Assembly (NCBI GenBank): GCA_024280265.1
Contig: JAJRQL010000114.1
Span: forward strand, 1-36,361
Origin: Deltaproteobacteria bacterium
GTDB taxonomy: Bacteria; Desulfobacterota; Desulfobulbia; Desulfobulbales; Desulfocapsaceae
Direction: 5' to 3'
DNA length: 36,361 nt
How positions within the stretch are numbered: the stretch's first letter is position 1; each line of letters starts with the position of its first letter. The notes below the pieces were generated by a model. The model saw only the letters and a list, made by a program, of their open reading frames with translations. It was not told where the DNA came from and searched no databases. Positions 1-10,848 of this stretch are shown here, piece after piece. Position numbers and translations under genes: made by a program.

Positions 1-140
1 TGCGTGCTAAGCGAGCAATAACCCTCTTCATATGGTTAGGTTTGCTGGTTTGCACTTTATCCAGGCGCAGCTATTTAACTGAACGATTAAATTTCGAGAC
101 CGGAATCTCAAAAAATGGACTTTTCGGTCAGTCACTATTT

Positions 141-1943
141 ATGAAAAACAGACGATTCTTCTGGCAGATTTTTCCAGCGGCCCTCTTCATCATTGTTCTC
201 TCCATCTCTGCTACCAGCTGGTACGGTACTCGGATGATCCAATCTTTCCACTACCACGAGATGCAGGAGGATATCAAGGATCGGGCCCTGCTACTGAGGC
301 CCCATATCAACATGCTGTTGCAGAGCAGGGCGAGTTCTCTTCAGAATTTCTGCCGTCAGACGGGAAGGGCTGCCGCCACAAGAATCACGGTGATTGCCGG
401 TAATGGACAGGTACTGGCCGACTCCAATGAGAACCCAAAACAGATGGACAACCACGCAACACGTCCTGAAATCCAGACAGCTTTCACAGGAGAAATTGGT
501 GCATCCCAGCGATTCAGTAAAACCCTGAGTCAGAATATGCTCTATGTTGCGATCCCGCTCAACCCCGATTCACCCCGCGATGGTGTTCTCCGCCTCTCGG
601 TTTCAGGTGCCACCCTTAATTCTGTGCTTTCTACCATCCGCACAAAACTGCTCTATGGCATTATATTCATAGCCTTCCTTGCTGCAGGTCTTTCCTACTA
701 TCTGGCCCGCCGCATCAGTCGTCCCCTGGAAAAAATGCGGCAGGGCGCCGAAAGACTTGCAAGTGGAGACACAGAACATCCCATAATCATTCAGGATACT
801 GCCGTCCCTCGGGAGATGACGGCGCTCTCTCACTCCCTGAACAACATGGCCGAACAGCTCAATGGCCGAATCAAGATAATCAGCCAGCAACGCAATGAGC
901 TTGAGGCTGTCTTCAGCAGTATGACCGATGGAGTGCTTGCCATCGCCCCTGACCACACTATCATCCGTGTTAATCAGGCAGCAGCCGAAATCCTCTGCAT
1001 CGACCACAGTACTGTCCAGGGTATGCTCTTTGAAGCAGTGATACGAAATAGAGGGCTACAGCAATTCCTTGACGGCTCATTGGCTTCCAAGGAAGCCATG
1101 ACTAAAGATCTCGTTCTCATAGAAAATGGGCAGGAAATGAGACTGCGGGTCCATGCTCACCCACTGTATGATGAAAACAGCAGACTGGGAAGCCTGATAG
1201 TCCTTCACAATCTGACCCGAATCACCCAGCTGGAAAACATCCGCCAGGATTTTGTGGCCAATGTCTCCCATGAGCTCAAAACACCCATCACAGCCATTCG
1301 CGGCTATGTTGAAACACTGCTCGATGGAGCCATGGATGATCGGGATGCTGCCACCAAATTTCTTCAGATAATTCAACGCCAGGGAATGCAGCTTGACGCC
1401 ATTGTAGATGATCTACTGACTCTTGCCCGAATAGAAGACTCGTCTGAAAAACAGCAGATGGATCTGCAGCCGGAGCCCATGGGGCCAATTCTAGAATCTG
1501 TTATACAGACTTGTCGGGTTGGGGCCGAGCAGAAAAATATCACTATCAATATGGAATGTGTGCCTGATGACCTCGAGGCATGGGTCAACCGTGCAATGCT
1601 GGAACAGGCAATTATCAACCTGCTCACAAATGCTGTGGCCTACAGTACTGAGAACTCAACAATTCTTCTCAGTGCCAGAAAGCACAACGGCTCATCCGCA
1701 GACGAAAGCATCCGTATCAGTGTTCAGGATCAGGGGCCAGGTATTGAGAGAAAGCATCAGAAACGTATCTTTGAGCGGTTTTACCGCTGTGATAAGGCAA
1801 GAAGCAGAAAACATGGTGGCACCGGCCTGGGGCTGGCCATTGTCAAACATATCGCTGACAGCCATGATGGTACAGTGGAACTGAATAGTGAGCCGGGTCA
1901 TGGAGCAACCTTCAACCTGATTCTGCCCGGCTCACAGAGATAA
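141..1943 (+). CDS. PhoR-like sensor histidine kinase (TM, HAMP, PAS, HisKA, HATPase_c)
   Basis: ORF 42..1943; Met at 141 (MKNRRFFWQIFPAALF) precedes a TM segment. H-box FVANVSHELKTPITAIRGYVETLLDGA; N/G boxes DQGPGIERKHQKRIFERFYR and GGTGLGLAIVKHI. Confidence 0.9.
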   Translation: MKNRRFFWQIFPAALFIIVLSISATSWYGTRMIQSFHYHEMQEDIKDRALLLRPHINMLLQSRASSLQNFCRQTGRAAATRITVIAGNGQVLADSNENPKQMDNHATRPEIQTAFTGEIGASQRFSKTLSQNMLYVAIPLNPDSPRDGVLRLSVSGATLNSVLSTIRTKLLYGIIFIAFLAAGLSYYLARRISRPLEKMRQGAERLASGDTEHPIIIQDTAVPREMTALSHSLNNMAEQLNGRIKIISQQRNELEAVFSSMTDGVLAIAPDHTIIRVNQAAAEILCIDHSTVQGMLFEAVIRNRGLQQFLDGSLASKEAMTKDLVLIENGQEMRLRVHAHPLYDENSRLGSLIVLHNLTRITQLENIRQDFVANVSHELKTPITAIRGYVETLLDGAMDDRDAATKFLQIIQRQGMQLDAIVDDLLTLARIEDSSEKQQMDLQPEPMGPILESVIQTCRVGAEQKNITINMECVPDDLEAWVNRAMLEQAIINLLTNAVAYSTENSTILLSARKHNGSSADESIRISVQDQGPGIERKHQKRIFERFYRCDKARSRKHGGTGLGLAIVKHIADSHDGTVELNSEPGHGATFNLILPGSQR

Positions 1944-1961
1944 AAAAAAGGACACCTCTTG

Positions 1962-3152
1962 TCAATCTTTGGTGGTATGGCAGGCAAAACAACCACTGCC
2001 AGATGCTCCACCTCCATTTCCAGCAATCATAAGATCGTAATCCCAGCGCAACATGGAGGGGAAATCACTTGCATGGGAAAGATGGCAGGAGAGACACATA
2101 ACAGCATCACTTCCCGGGACCACCGAACTGTTTGGTGTTGCAGGAACCGCAAGCCTGCCCACTGGAGATTGCAGGTCATAAGAGGTATAGGCCGCATACT
2201 CTCCGATCGCCGGCAGTGACAAGTCGGTGGGGTGCCGAATAAACGGTGAGTTTGCCACAGCTCCAACACCTGATGAATTCGGAACGTCATCAGTACCATC
2301 ACCAACTGTCAGAGTATGAAAATTACCATGACAAGTGGCACAGAACTGACTCATGGTTCCATCTGGAGCCTGAACTCCTGACCCGCTGACATGACAACTG
2401 AGCACTGCGCCACCTGCACAGCCAAGCTGCACGGGAGCATCAAGGGCCAGGTATTCATTATGGTTTCCACTGGTGGCATTTTCCTGCCAGTCATCGCTTT
2501 CATAACCCTGCACACCCATTATAAAACGATAGCTGTTGCCTGTCTCATCAGCCACAGTGAGCTGCCCACCAACATTCTTATGGTGTGCCCCTGATATTCC
2601 CTCCGGGTAAGAGGAGGCTGGATATCTGTAGCCATGGCATCCGTTGGTTCCGGCGCAGGTGAGGTTATCGGTGTTTACAACACCACCATCATAGTGAAAG
2701 GACTGCCTGATACCACCGGGAGGACCGTAGAGCACACTGTCAGTACCAGTGAGATTCCCGATATTATGCCCCTTGTTATCAGCTGCACCACTTCCAGCCA
2801 TTCCAGTGATATACCCAAAATTTCCGGCAGCAAGGTGTTTGGTACCACTGTGCATCACCTGTGGTATAATTGACGTCCCCTGAACAACGGTCGCTGTGCC
2901 GCCTCCCTGAGCATGACAGCCATAACATGACCCTCGGGTCAGGTTCTCATTGGGGGTGGGAGAGTCGTCAAAATTCATTGGCGCATTGTCCTGACTGTTA
3001 TGCATGGTGTGACAATCGGCACAGATACCACTCATGCTGGCAAAGACAGAACCACAAAACACAAAGATAAACCCAAAAGACAAACATACGCCTGAAGCGA
3101 CACTCCAACAACGGCCCTTCTTTGCTCTTATCCTGATTAGCAGTTTCCCCAT
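1962..3152 (-). CDS. secreted multihaem c-type cytochrome
   Basis: N-terminal signal-like segment; five CXXCH motifs (CADCH, CYGCH, CATCH, CLSCH, CFACH) plus CX5CH (CAGTNGCH) and CX7CH (CAGGAVLSCH). Confidence 0.85.
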   Translation of the reverse strand: MGKLLIRIRAKKGRCWSVASGVCLSFGFIFVFCGSVFASMSGICADCHTMHNSQDNAPMNFDDSPTPNENLTRGSCYGCHAQGGGTATVVQGTSIIPQVMHSGTKHLAAGNFGYITGMAGSGAADNKGHNIGNLTGTDSVLYGPPGGIRQSFHYDGGVVNTDNLTCAGTNGCHGYRYPASSYPEGISGAHHKNVGGQLTVADETGNSYRFIMGVQGYESDDWQENATSGNHNEYLALDAPVQLGCAGGAVLSCHVSGSGVQAPDGTMSQFCATCHGNFHTLTVGDGTDDVPNSSGVGAVANSPFIRHPTDLSLPAIGEYAAYTSYDLQSPVGRLAVPATPNSSVVPGSDAVMCLSCHLSHASDFPSMLRWDYDLMIAGNGGGASGSGCFACHTTKD

Positions 3153-3260
3153 TTTTTCAGCCCCTCTTTTGCTCTGACTTATTGATTAAATCAACTGATG
3201 ACACCAATACCACCTTCATCGCAATGTATTTATTTACCATCAATATACACAGTTAGCACA

Positions 3261-3332
3261 AAAACCACAGCATACAATGTGGTTTTTTGTCGCACCCCCC
3301 CTGTCGCGGCAATAGAGCGACAAAATACCACA
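3261..3332 (-). promoter_or_regulatory. candidate attenuator / mutually exclusive hairpins in the leader of the cytochrome gene
   Basis: Arm 3278-3293 (TGTGGTTTTTTGTCGC) can pair with 3261-3269 (AAAACCACA, 9 bp) or with 3317-3332 (GCGACAAAATACCACA, 15/16). On the minus strand the 3261-3286 hairpin is followed by a T run. Confidence 0.4.
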
Positions 3333-3369
3333 GCCACTATTGAGTTCCTACGGCTCTTACAGAGATTTA

Positions 3370-4431
3370 TCAGGAATCGTTAAAAATTTTGAAAATTTCT
3401 TCATAACCCTCATCTTTTAATTTTTCCTTCGGGATAAATCTCAGAGCGGCAGAATTGATGCAATAGCGTAATCCAGTGGTTGTCGGGCCATCATTAAAGA
3501 CATGCCCCAGATGCGAATCACCATATCTGCTGCGTACCTCAGTGCGCACTCCGAAAAATCCTCTATCCTGTTTTTCGACAATATTGGCCGATGAAAGCGG
3601 TCTATCAAAACTTGGCCACCCCGTACCCGACTGAAACTTATCAAGGGAACTAAACAGTGGTTCCCCAGACACCACATCAACATAAATCCCCGGAGCCTTG
3701 TTGTCCCAGTATTCATTATTAAAGGCAGGTTCAGTCCCCTCTTTCTGGGTAACCTTATACTGCATCCTGGTCAGTTTTTTACGGATTTCAACATCCGCTG
3801 GTTTCCCATAGGGGGCTACCTGCCGGGCTATCTTGTCAGGCCAGACAGTTTCAACAAAGTACTGCCGTCCCGATGCTTTTTTATAGGATGAGTAATGGGA
3901 GTAATTCTTCCTGAAATAATCCTGATGATATTCTTCAGCGACATAAAATGGCTGCAACTCCTCAATTTTTGTCATTATCTGTTTATTAAAGATTCCTGAC
4001 TGCTGCAGGCACTGTTTTGATGCCTCAGCAAGACTTCGCTCTGTTTCATTTTGGTAGAATATTGCCGTCTTATACTGTGAGCCTCGGTCACTGAACTGCC
4101 CCCCCGCATCTGTGGGATCGATCTGGCGCCAGAACACCTCCACAAGGTCTGTATAACTGACAAGTGAAGGATCATAAACCACTTCGACTGCCTCAAAGTG
4201 CTCAGTCCTTCCGGAACTTACCCGTTCATAGGTAGCATCTTCCTCAGTTCCACCCGTATATCCCGCTCGAACAGATATCACCCCCTTAAGTTGTTCATAA
4301 GGAGGTTCCATACACCAGAAACACCCGCCACCAAAAACTGCTCTCTGTTCCGCTGCCACAACCACACTCCCATACAATATAATCAGCATCAAACATCCTG
4401 AAAAAAACACTGCTGTCCTTTGAGATCGCAC
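3370..4431 (-). CDS. msrAB: exported bifunctional peptide methionine sulfoxide reductase MsrA/MsrB
   Basis: Signal peptide-like N-terminus, MsrA motif [15 protein letters not shown], MsrB motif [11 protein letters not shown] and [11 protein letters not shown]. Confidence 0.92.
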   Translation of the reverse strand: MRSQRTAVFFSGCLMLIILYGSVVVAAEQRAVFGGGCFWCMEPPYEQLKGVISVRAGYTGGTEEDATYERVSSGRTEHFEAVEVVYDPSLVSYTDLVEVFWRQIDPTDAGGQFSDRGSQYKTAIFYQNETERSLAEASKQCLQQSGIFNKQIMTKIEELQPFYVAEEYHQDYFRKNYSHYSSYKKASGRQYFVETVWPDKIARQVAPYGKPADVEIRKKLTRMQYKVTQKEGTEPAFNNEYWDNKAPGIYVDVVSGEPLFSSLDKFQSGTGWPSFDRPLSSANIVEKQDRGFFGVRTEVRSRYGDSHLGHVFNDGPTTTGLRYCINSAALRFIPKEKLKDEGYEEIFKIFNDS

Positions 4432-4547
4432 GATTCAATACCTCCAGATTCAAGTAATGATTCTCATCTTGTAGAGACATATGCATTGTTGTGCCGTCAG
4501 ACAAGGAAAAAGAGAGGTAATCCTCTTCTTTTTTGGTTTAAAAATAG

Positions 4548-6232
<1,685 letters not shown>

Positions 6233-6233
<1 letters not shown>

Positions 6234-7072
6234 TGTCCTTTACTCCTGTTTCCATTGCAAAGCCTGATGGTGCTGAGATATGGGTGGGCCCCGGCTCCCC
6301 CCTGCTCTTGATTGCCGGCCCCTGTGCCCTGGAATCAGAGGAATTGGCCCGCAGGGTTGCAGGAGATATGCAGGAGATATGCGCAAGACTCGGTATCTCC
6401 TACGTATTCAAGGCCTCATTTGACAAGGCTAACAGAACCTCTTTAGACTCTTATCGCGGTCCCGGACTTGAGGAAGGGTTGAATATCCTTTCAAAAATCC
6501 GTACAGAACTCCAGGTTCCCGTGATTTCGGATGTGCACGATGTCAGCCAGGTCAAGCCTGCTGCGGAGGTACTTGATATCATCCAGATCCCTGCCTTTCT
6601 CTGCAGGCAAACCGATCTCCTTGTTGCCACGGCGCAGACAGGAAAACCGGTCAACCTCAAGAAAGGTCAGTTTGTCTCTCCGTGGGACATGGAAAACGGT
6701 GTCAATAAACTCAGAGGTGCTGGTGGAACCAGAACCATGCTTGTTGAACGAGGGACCTGTTTCGGCTACAATAACCTGGTTGTGGATATGCGGGCACTTC
6801 CCGTTATGCGCAGTTTCGGCTGCCCCGTAATTTTTGATGCAACCCACTCTGTGCAACTTCCCGGAGGGGCCGGAGGCGCATCAGGAGGGCAGCGGGAATT
6901 TATTGCACCTCTGTCACGGGCTGCAGTTGCAGCCGGAATCGACGGCCTGTTCATGGAAGTACACCCCACACCGGACAAAGCCCTCTGTGACGGCCCCAAC
7001 TCCATCCCCCTTGATGCCATAGAAAAACTCCTTGTTCAACTCATTCGTATTCAGGAAGCTGTTACAACCTGA
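6233..7072 (+). CDS. kdsA: 3-deoxy-8-phosphooctulonate synthase (Kdo-8-P synthase)
   Basis: LLIAGPCALESEELA, FKASFDKANRTS, VIFDATHSVQLPGG, FMEVHPTPDKALCDGPNSIPL. Confidence 0.95.
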
Positions 7073-7187
7073 CAACCCGGTACAAACCACAATGGATGCA
7101 AGCTCCTGCCCCCCCTCCACACCCGGTTCCTATCCGTCTGACTGTGAAGTACGGGAAGGCTACAAAAAACTGGTCAGGAAAAAGGCA

Positions 7188-7742
7188 ATGCAAAATACTC
7201 GCAGCGACAACTGGATGGCATCACTCGCCAGAGCTAAAGATATAAAGCTCTTGCTTCTCGATGTTGATGGCGTCCTTACTGATGGCAATCTCATTTACTC
7301 CCACGACGGGAAGGAGTCGAAATCCTTCAACACCCAGGATGGCTTTGGGCTGCGTATCCTCCAGGATGCCGGAGTTGAGGTGGGTATCATTACTGCCAGA
7401 AGTTCCGAGGCGCTTGAGAGAAGGGCCCTGGATCTGAAAATTGGCCATCTTTATCAGGGCTCTTCAGATAAACATGCTGCTTACAAAGAGGTTGTAAAGG
7501 CCACAGGATTAAAACCATTCCAGATTGCCTATATGGGTGATGACTGGTTGGATTTGGTGCTCCTTAAACGGGTTGGACTCTCTGCTGCTCCAGCAAATGC
7601 GGTTCCTGAAGTCAGGGCAATGGTACACTATACCACCACCCAAACCGGAGGCCATGGCGCAGTACGCGAACTCTGTGACCTGATCCTAGAAGCCATGGGG
7701 AAACACACAGAAATTTTCCAATACTACATGAACAGATGTTGA
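7188..7742 (+). CDS. kdsC: Kdo-8-phosphate phosphatase (HAD family)
   Basis: ORF 7032..7742; Met at 7188 chosen because the upstream part overlaps kdsA and looks non-conserved. LLLLDVDGVLTDG, ITARSSEALERRA, YMGDDWLDL. Confidence 0.88.
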   Translation: MQNTRSDNWMASLARAKDIKLLLLDVDGVLTDGNLIYSHDGKESKSFNTQDGFGLRILQDAGVEVGIITARSSEALERRALDLKIGHLYQGSSDKHAAYKEVVKATGLKPFQIAYMGDDWLDLVLLKRVGLSAAPANAVPEVRAMVHYTTTQTGGHGAVRELCDLILEAMGKHTEIFQYYMNRC

Positions 7743-8329
7743 CCCGCCGAAACCTTATCTGGATCATTCCTCTTTGCCTCTTTGTCACCTTTCCACTGTG
7801 GCGAATCCCGGTCACCAAGTTTCTTACGCCCCGTGGTGGATACGACCCATCCCTAGCCCAGAGAAAACTCTATTCTCATAATTTCAATATGACAAACGTT
7901 CACATCACCCAGAGTGAATTTGGCAAAACAACCCTTGAAATTGTGGCAGTCCGCGCCTACACCGGCTCCAATGAAAGTGAGTTTAAAATGGAAAACGTTG
8001 ATGCCATAATCACCGGTGCTTCCGGTGAGCAGACCTATGTCACCGCCCGGAAAGGAATACTGGACAAAGAGGCTGCTCTTCTCACTCTGATTGATGAAGT
8101 GGTAGTCATGAACCCCGCAGAGCAAATTGAACTCTATACCGATCTGCTCATCTACAATGACAAATCACACATCGCAAAATCACCTGGAAAAACGCAGGTG
8201 ATTGGGGAAAAAATTGAGGTCCGTGGTAAAAATCTGATCTTCAACACCCTCACAAAAACCTATCAGATTGATGGCCGGGTACACTGTAAACTCAGTAATT
8301 TCTCCTCTCCCAACAACCCCCTTCCATAA
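7736..8329 (+). CDS. lptC: LPS export ABC transporter periplasmic protein LptC
   Basis: Small single-TM protein directly after kdsC with 7-nt overlap; LptC-like pattern (VHITQSEFGKTTLEIVAVRA, TYVTARKGILDKEAALLTL, SHIAKSPGKTQVIGEKIEVRGKNLIFN). Confidence 0.75.
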   Translation: MLTRRNLIWIIPLCLFVTFPLWRIPVTKFLTPRGGYDPSLAQRKLYSHNFNMTNVHITQSEFGKTTLEIVAVRAYTGSNESEFKMENVDAIITGASGEQTYVTARKGILDKEAALLTLIDEVVVMNPAEQIELYTDLLIYNDKSHIAKSPGKTQVIGEKIEVRGKNLIFNTLTKTYQIDGRVHCKLSNFSSPNNPLP

Positions 8330-8380
8330 AAAAAGAACCTCTACCATCTCAACATTGCCTGACATGGTTTTTGCTGTGCT

Positions 8381-8417
8381 GCAGTGTAACGCTATTTTAT
8401 TTTTCGTGTTACACTGC
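8381..8417. other. 10-bp perfect hairpin downstream of lptC
   Basis: GCAGTGTAAC (8381-8390) / GTTACACTGC (8408-8417), 17-nt loop, no clear U tract. Confidence 0.6.
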
Positions 8418-8422
8418 TCACA

Positions 8423-8760
8423 ACCTTTCGAAGAAATTGGCATGGACAGATACACGTCCATGTCTGTCACTTTGTCATGGAGCCTGTTTCTCACTTGGAG
8501 CCAAGTGAGAAACTCTCTGTGTCATTCTCTACACAAAGATAATTATATCTGCATTTGGTTCAGAAGATGGCTGAGACCAGCCAGTGGGACTTCCCACTGA
8601 TCATACCCCGGGCAATTACGCAGGGAGCAGTTCTCTGGACGTATATGGAGGCCGATATGACACGACAGTCTGAGTTGCCGGAGACATGAACCGAGCCCCT
8701 CAGTACAGGTGCTCCGGTAATGAAGAGTAAGGAATTCATTGACAAATTTCTTCGAAAGGT
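8423..8760. ncRNA. candidate large structured RNA or MITE-like element closed by a 16-bp inverted repeat
   Basis: ACCTTTCGAAGAAATT (8423-8438) is the exact reverse complement of AATTTCTTCGAAAGGT (8745-8760). Internal hairpins: 8441-8462, 8486-8513 (13-bp arms), 8518-8535, 8537-8550, 8568-8583, 8582-8599, ~8616-8643, 8675-8720. Confidence 0.5.
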
Positions 8761-8823
8761 GTAATTCCTATTCTCAAATTCTGATACCACTTTTTTTCCA
8801 TATCCTTTTGAATAGGACTCCTT

Positions 8824-10035
8824 ATGACTCCCTCTCAGCCCGATTACTCCGGCCCAGTAGAAATTGCTAAAGATATCTACTGGGTAGGCAACAGAACAGA
8901 AAAGAATTTTGAAAGTAATGCCTACCTGCGGATCTTCAGAGGAAACGGAAAACAGTTTAATCTTCTGATAGATCCGGGACCAAGCCCCGATTTCAATATC
9001 ATAGCAGAAAAAATCGAGCAGGTCCTCGGCGCTGATTACCACCTTGATCTTGTCTACCTCAATCACCAGGATCCTGATGTCTGTATCAATACCGTGTACT
9101 TCCAGCGTCATTTCCCTAAACTTCAGATTGTCACCTCTGAAGATACCTGGCGCCTGGTCCGTTTTTATGGACTTAAAGAAAAACAATTCATCGCCACTGA
9201 AAACTTCAAGACCGGCAAAATCAAGGTGAAAACTGGCCACCAGTTACGACTGATCCCCACGCCTTACGCTCATTTCCGTGGGGCATGCGCTCTGTATGAT
9301 GAGGAGCAGAAGGTATTGTTCACCGGTGACCTCTTTGGCGGCCTCACTGAAACTGCAGATTTATACGCAGAAAAAGACTACTGGGAAGGAATAAAGACCT
9401 TCCACCAGATCTATATGCCCACGAATCTCGCCCTGAAAAAGGCTGTTCAGGATTTCAGACAGCAGGTTGGCGAGATGCAGATAATTGCCTCCCAGCATGG
9501 GAAAATCATTCGTGAAGATCTTATCGATTATTTCATGGACAAGCTGGAAAGTTTACCCGTTGGTCTTGACCTCAAGAATGAATCACGCATTATCATTGAA
9601 AATCACATCAAAGCGTTCAATGATATTCTTGATAACATCGAAAAGACAGTGGACCCATCCATTGTCAGCACTCTACTCGATTCTTTTAAGTCAGATGGCT
9701 CTTTCCCCAACAACTTTGTAATTAAAAATAATCGTATATACAGCCTCAAGGTGGCCGTGGATGGAGCTTTTGAAATGTTTTTCTCTGAACTCTGCAATAT
9801 CCTGACCCCTGAGCAGAAGCCTGCTGTGCGAACCATAATCATAAACAGTCTTGCCGACTGGAATATTGCAACAGAAACACCCTGCCCCGAAGACAGCGAC
9901 TCGCACCAGGAAAACACCTCTGCAGAAGACATGCTCGAAGAGGGGCAGAATGAGCCTCCTCCCGCTGGAGACGCCCCCCTTGATTTTGAAAAAAAAGAAC
10001 TGGACAACCTTCTCGATGATCTCATGGGGGATTGA
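8824..10035 (+). CDS. MBL-fold (ODP/FprA-like di-iron) protein without flavodoxin domain, acidic C-terminal tail
   Basis: NHQDPDVC, TPYAHFRGACALYDEEQKVLFTGDLFGG and ASQHGKI fit the di-iron MBL core of FprA/ODP proteins; no flavodoxin module follows. Confidence 0.75.
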   Translation: MTPSQPDYSGPVEIAKDIYWVGNRTEKNFESNAYLRIFRGNGKQFNLLIDPGPSPDFNIIAEKIEQVLGADYHLDLVYLNHQDPDVCINTVYFQRHFPKLQIVTSEDTWRLVRFYGLKEKQFIATENFKTGKIKVKTGHQLRLIPTPYAHFRGACALYDEEQKVLFTGDLFGGLTETADLYAEKDYWEGIKTFHQIYMPTNLALKKAVQDFRQQVGEMQIIASQHGKIIREDLIDYFMDKLESLPVGLDLKNESRIIIENHIKAFNDILDNIEKTVDPSIVSTLLDSFKSDGSFPNNFVIKNNRIYSLKVAVDGAFEMFFSELCNILTPEQKPAVRTIIINSLADWNIATETPCPEDSDSHQENTSAEDMLEEGQNEPPPAGDAPLDFEKKELDNLLDDLMGD

Positions 10036-10052
10036 GCACAGGACCCCCCATT

Positions 10053-10757
10053 TCACTCCCTTTGCTGTTCCACTGCAAACACCATAAAGTCCTCACCATT
10101 CGCCTTCCAGCGGATATTTACGTCCCATAGCAGCATTCCGTATTCTCTTGTGCTGGCGCGCTGACTTGCCGGTCGGGGGTCCTGCGTTAAAATCTCTGTC
10201 ACCAGAGCCAGCAGATTTCTGTCTGTCTGCTCCTGATACGAACGGCATTTTTCCTCTGCTTCCCGACTGAAAGCCACCGCCACCTTCCTGGTGCTGAAAT
10301 GAGCAAAGCCACTACTGGCATCGGGTACTGCGTCGCTATATGGAACATAAGGTTTGAGATCAAAAACAGGTGTACCATGCAAGAGATCCTGCTCACTGAT
10401 ATCAAGATACAAGCTCCCCTTCTCCCGCCGCAGCCCGTGATACCGTACCACGGAAAGGCCAAGAAAATTTGGCCGATGGGGAGTCCGACTTGCGAAAAGC
10501 CCAACCCGCTTCTGGCCACCCAGCCAGGGTGGACGAACCGTGGGACGCCACCCGTCAGGTACAGCTTCATGGAACAGAAACTGGACCCAGATATGAGAAA
10601 ATCTTTCAAGTTCTTTAAACATCTCCTCCCGATCGCAGGGGGGGAGCAGCTCAATGCTGCCACGAGCACTTTTAACCAGCCCCGGCTGCCTTGGAATCCC
10701 AAACTTCTCTCTATAACAGGAATGAATTGTCCCTATGGGTTTTATCGACAACTCCAT
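10053..10757 (-). CDS. trmO: tRNA (t6A37)-N6-methyltransferase TrmO/TsaA family
   Basis: IGTIHSCYREKFGIPRQPGLV, FASRTPHRPNFLGLSVVR, DLKPYVPYSDAVPDA. Confidence 0.9.
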   Translation of the reverse strand: MELSIKPIGTIHSCYREKFGIPRQPGLVKSARGSIELLPPCDREEMFKELERFSHIWVQFLFHEAVPDGWRPTVRPPWLGGQKRVGLFASRTPHRPNFLGLSVVRYHGLRREKGSLYLDISEQDLLHGTPVFDLKPYVPYSDAVPDASSGFAHFSTRKVAVAFSREAEEKCRSYQEQTDRNLLALVTEILTQDPRPASQRASTREYGMLLWDVNIRWKANGEDFMVFAVEQQRE

Positions 10758-10811
10758 ATAATACCCTCACACTCAAAATAGTTATAAGCCTGTTGACGTT
10801 TCTCTTAGCAG

Positions 10812-10826
10812 GTGTTATCTTAACAC
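10812..10826 (+). promoter_or_regulatory. palindrome overlapping the putative -10 of nikR (candidate operator)
   Basis: GTGTTA-TCT-TAACAC; putative -35 TTGACG at 10794-10799 and -10 TATCTT at 10816-10821, 16-bp spacer. Confidence 0.4.
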
Positions 10827-10848
10827 AAATTAAAAAAAGGTATTAAAG

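Noticed and set aside
8560-9240. 226-aa minus-strand ORF over the structured element and the MBL-fold gene
   Set aside because: Its 3' part covers the hairpin-rich region and the rest is antisense to a well-supported CDS; no recognisable domain.
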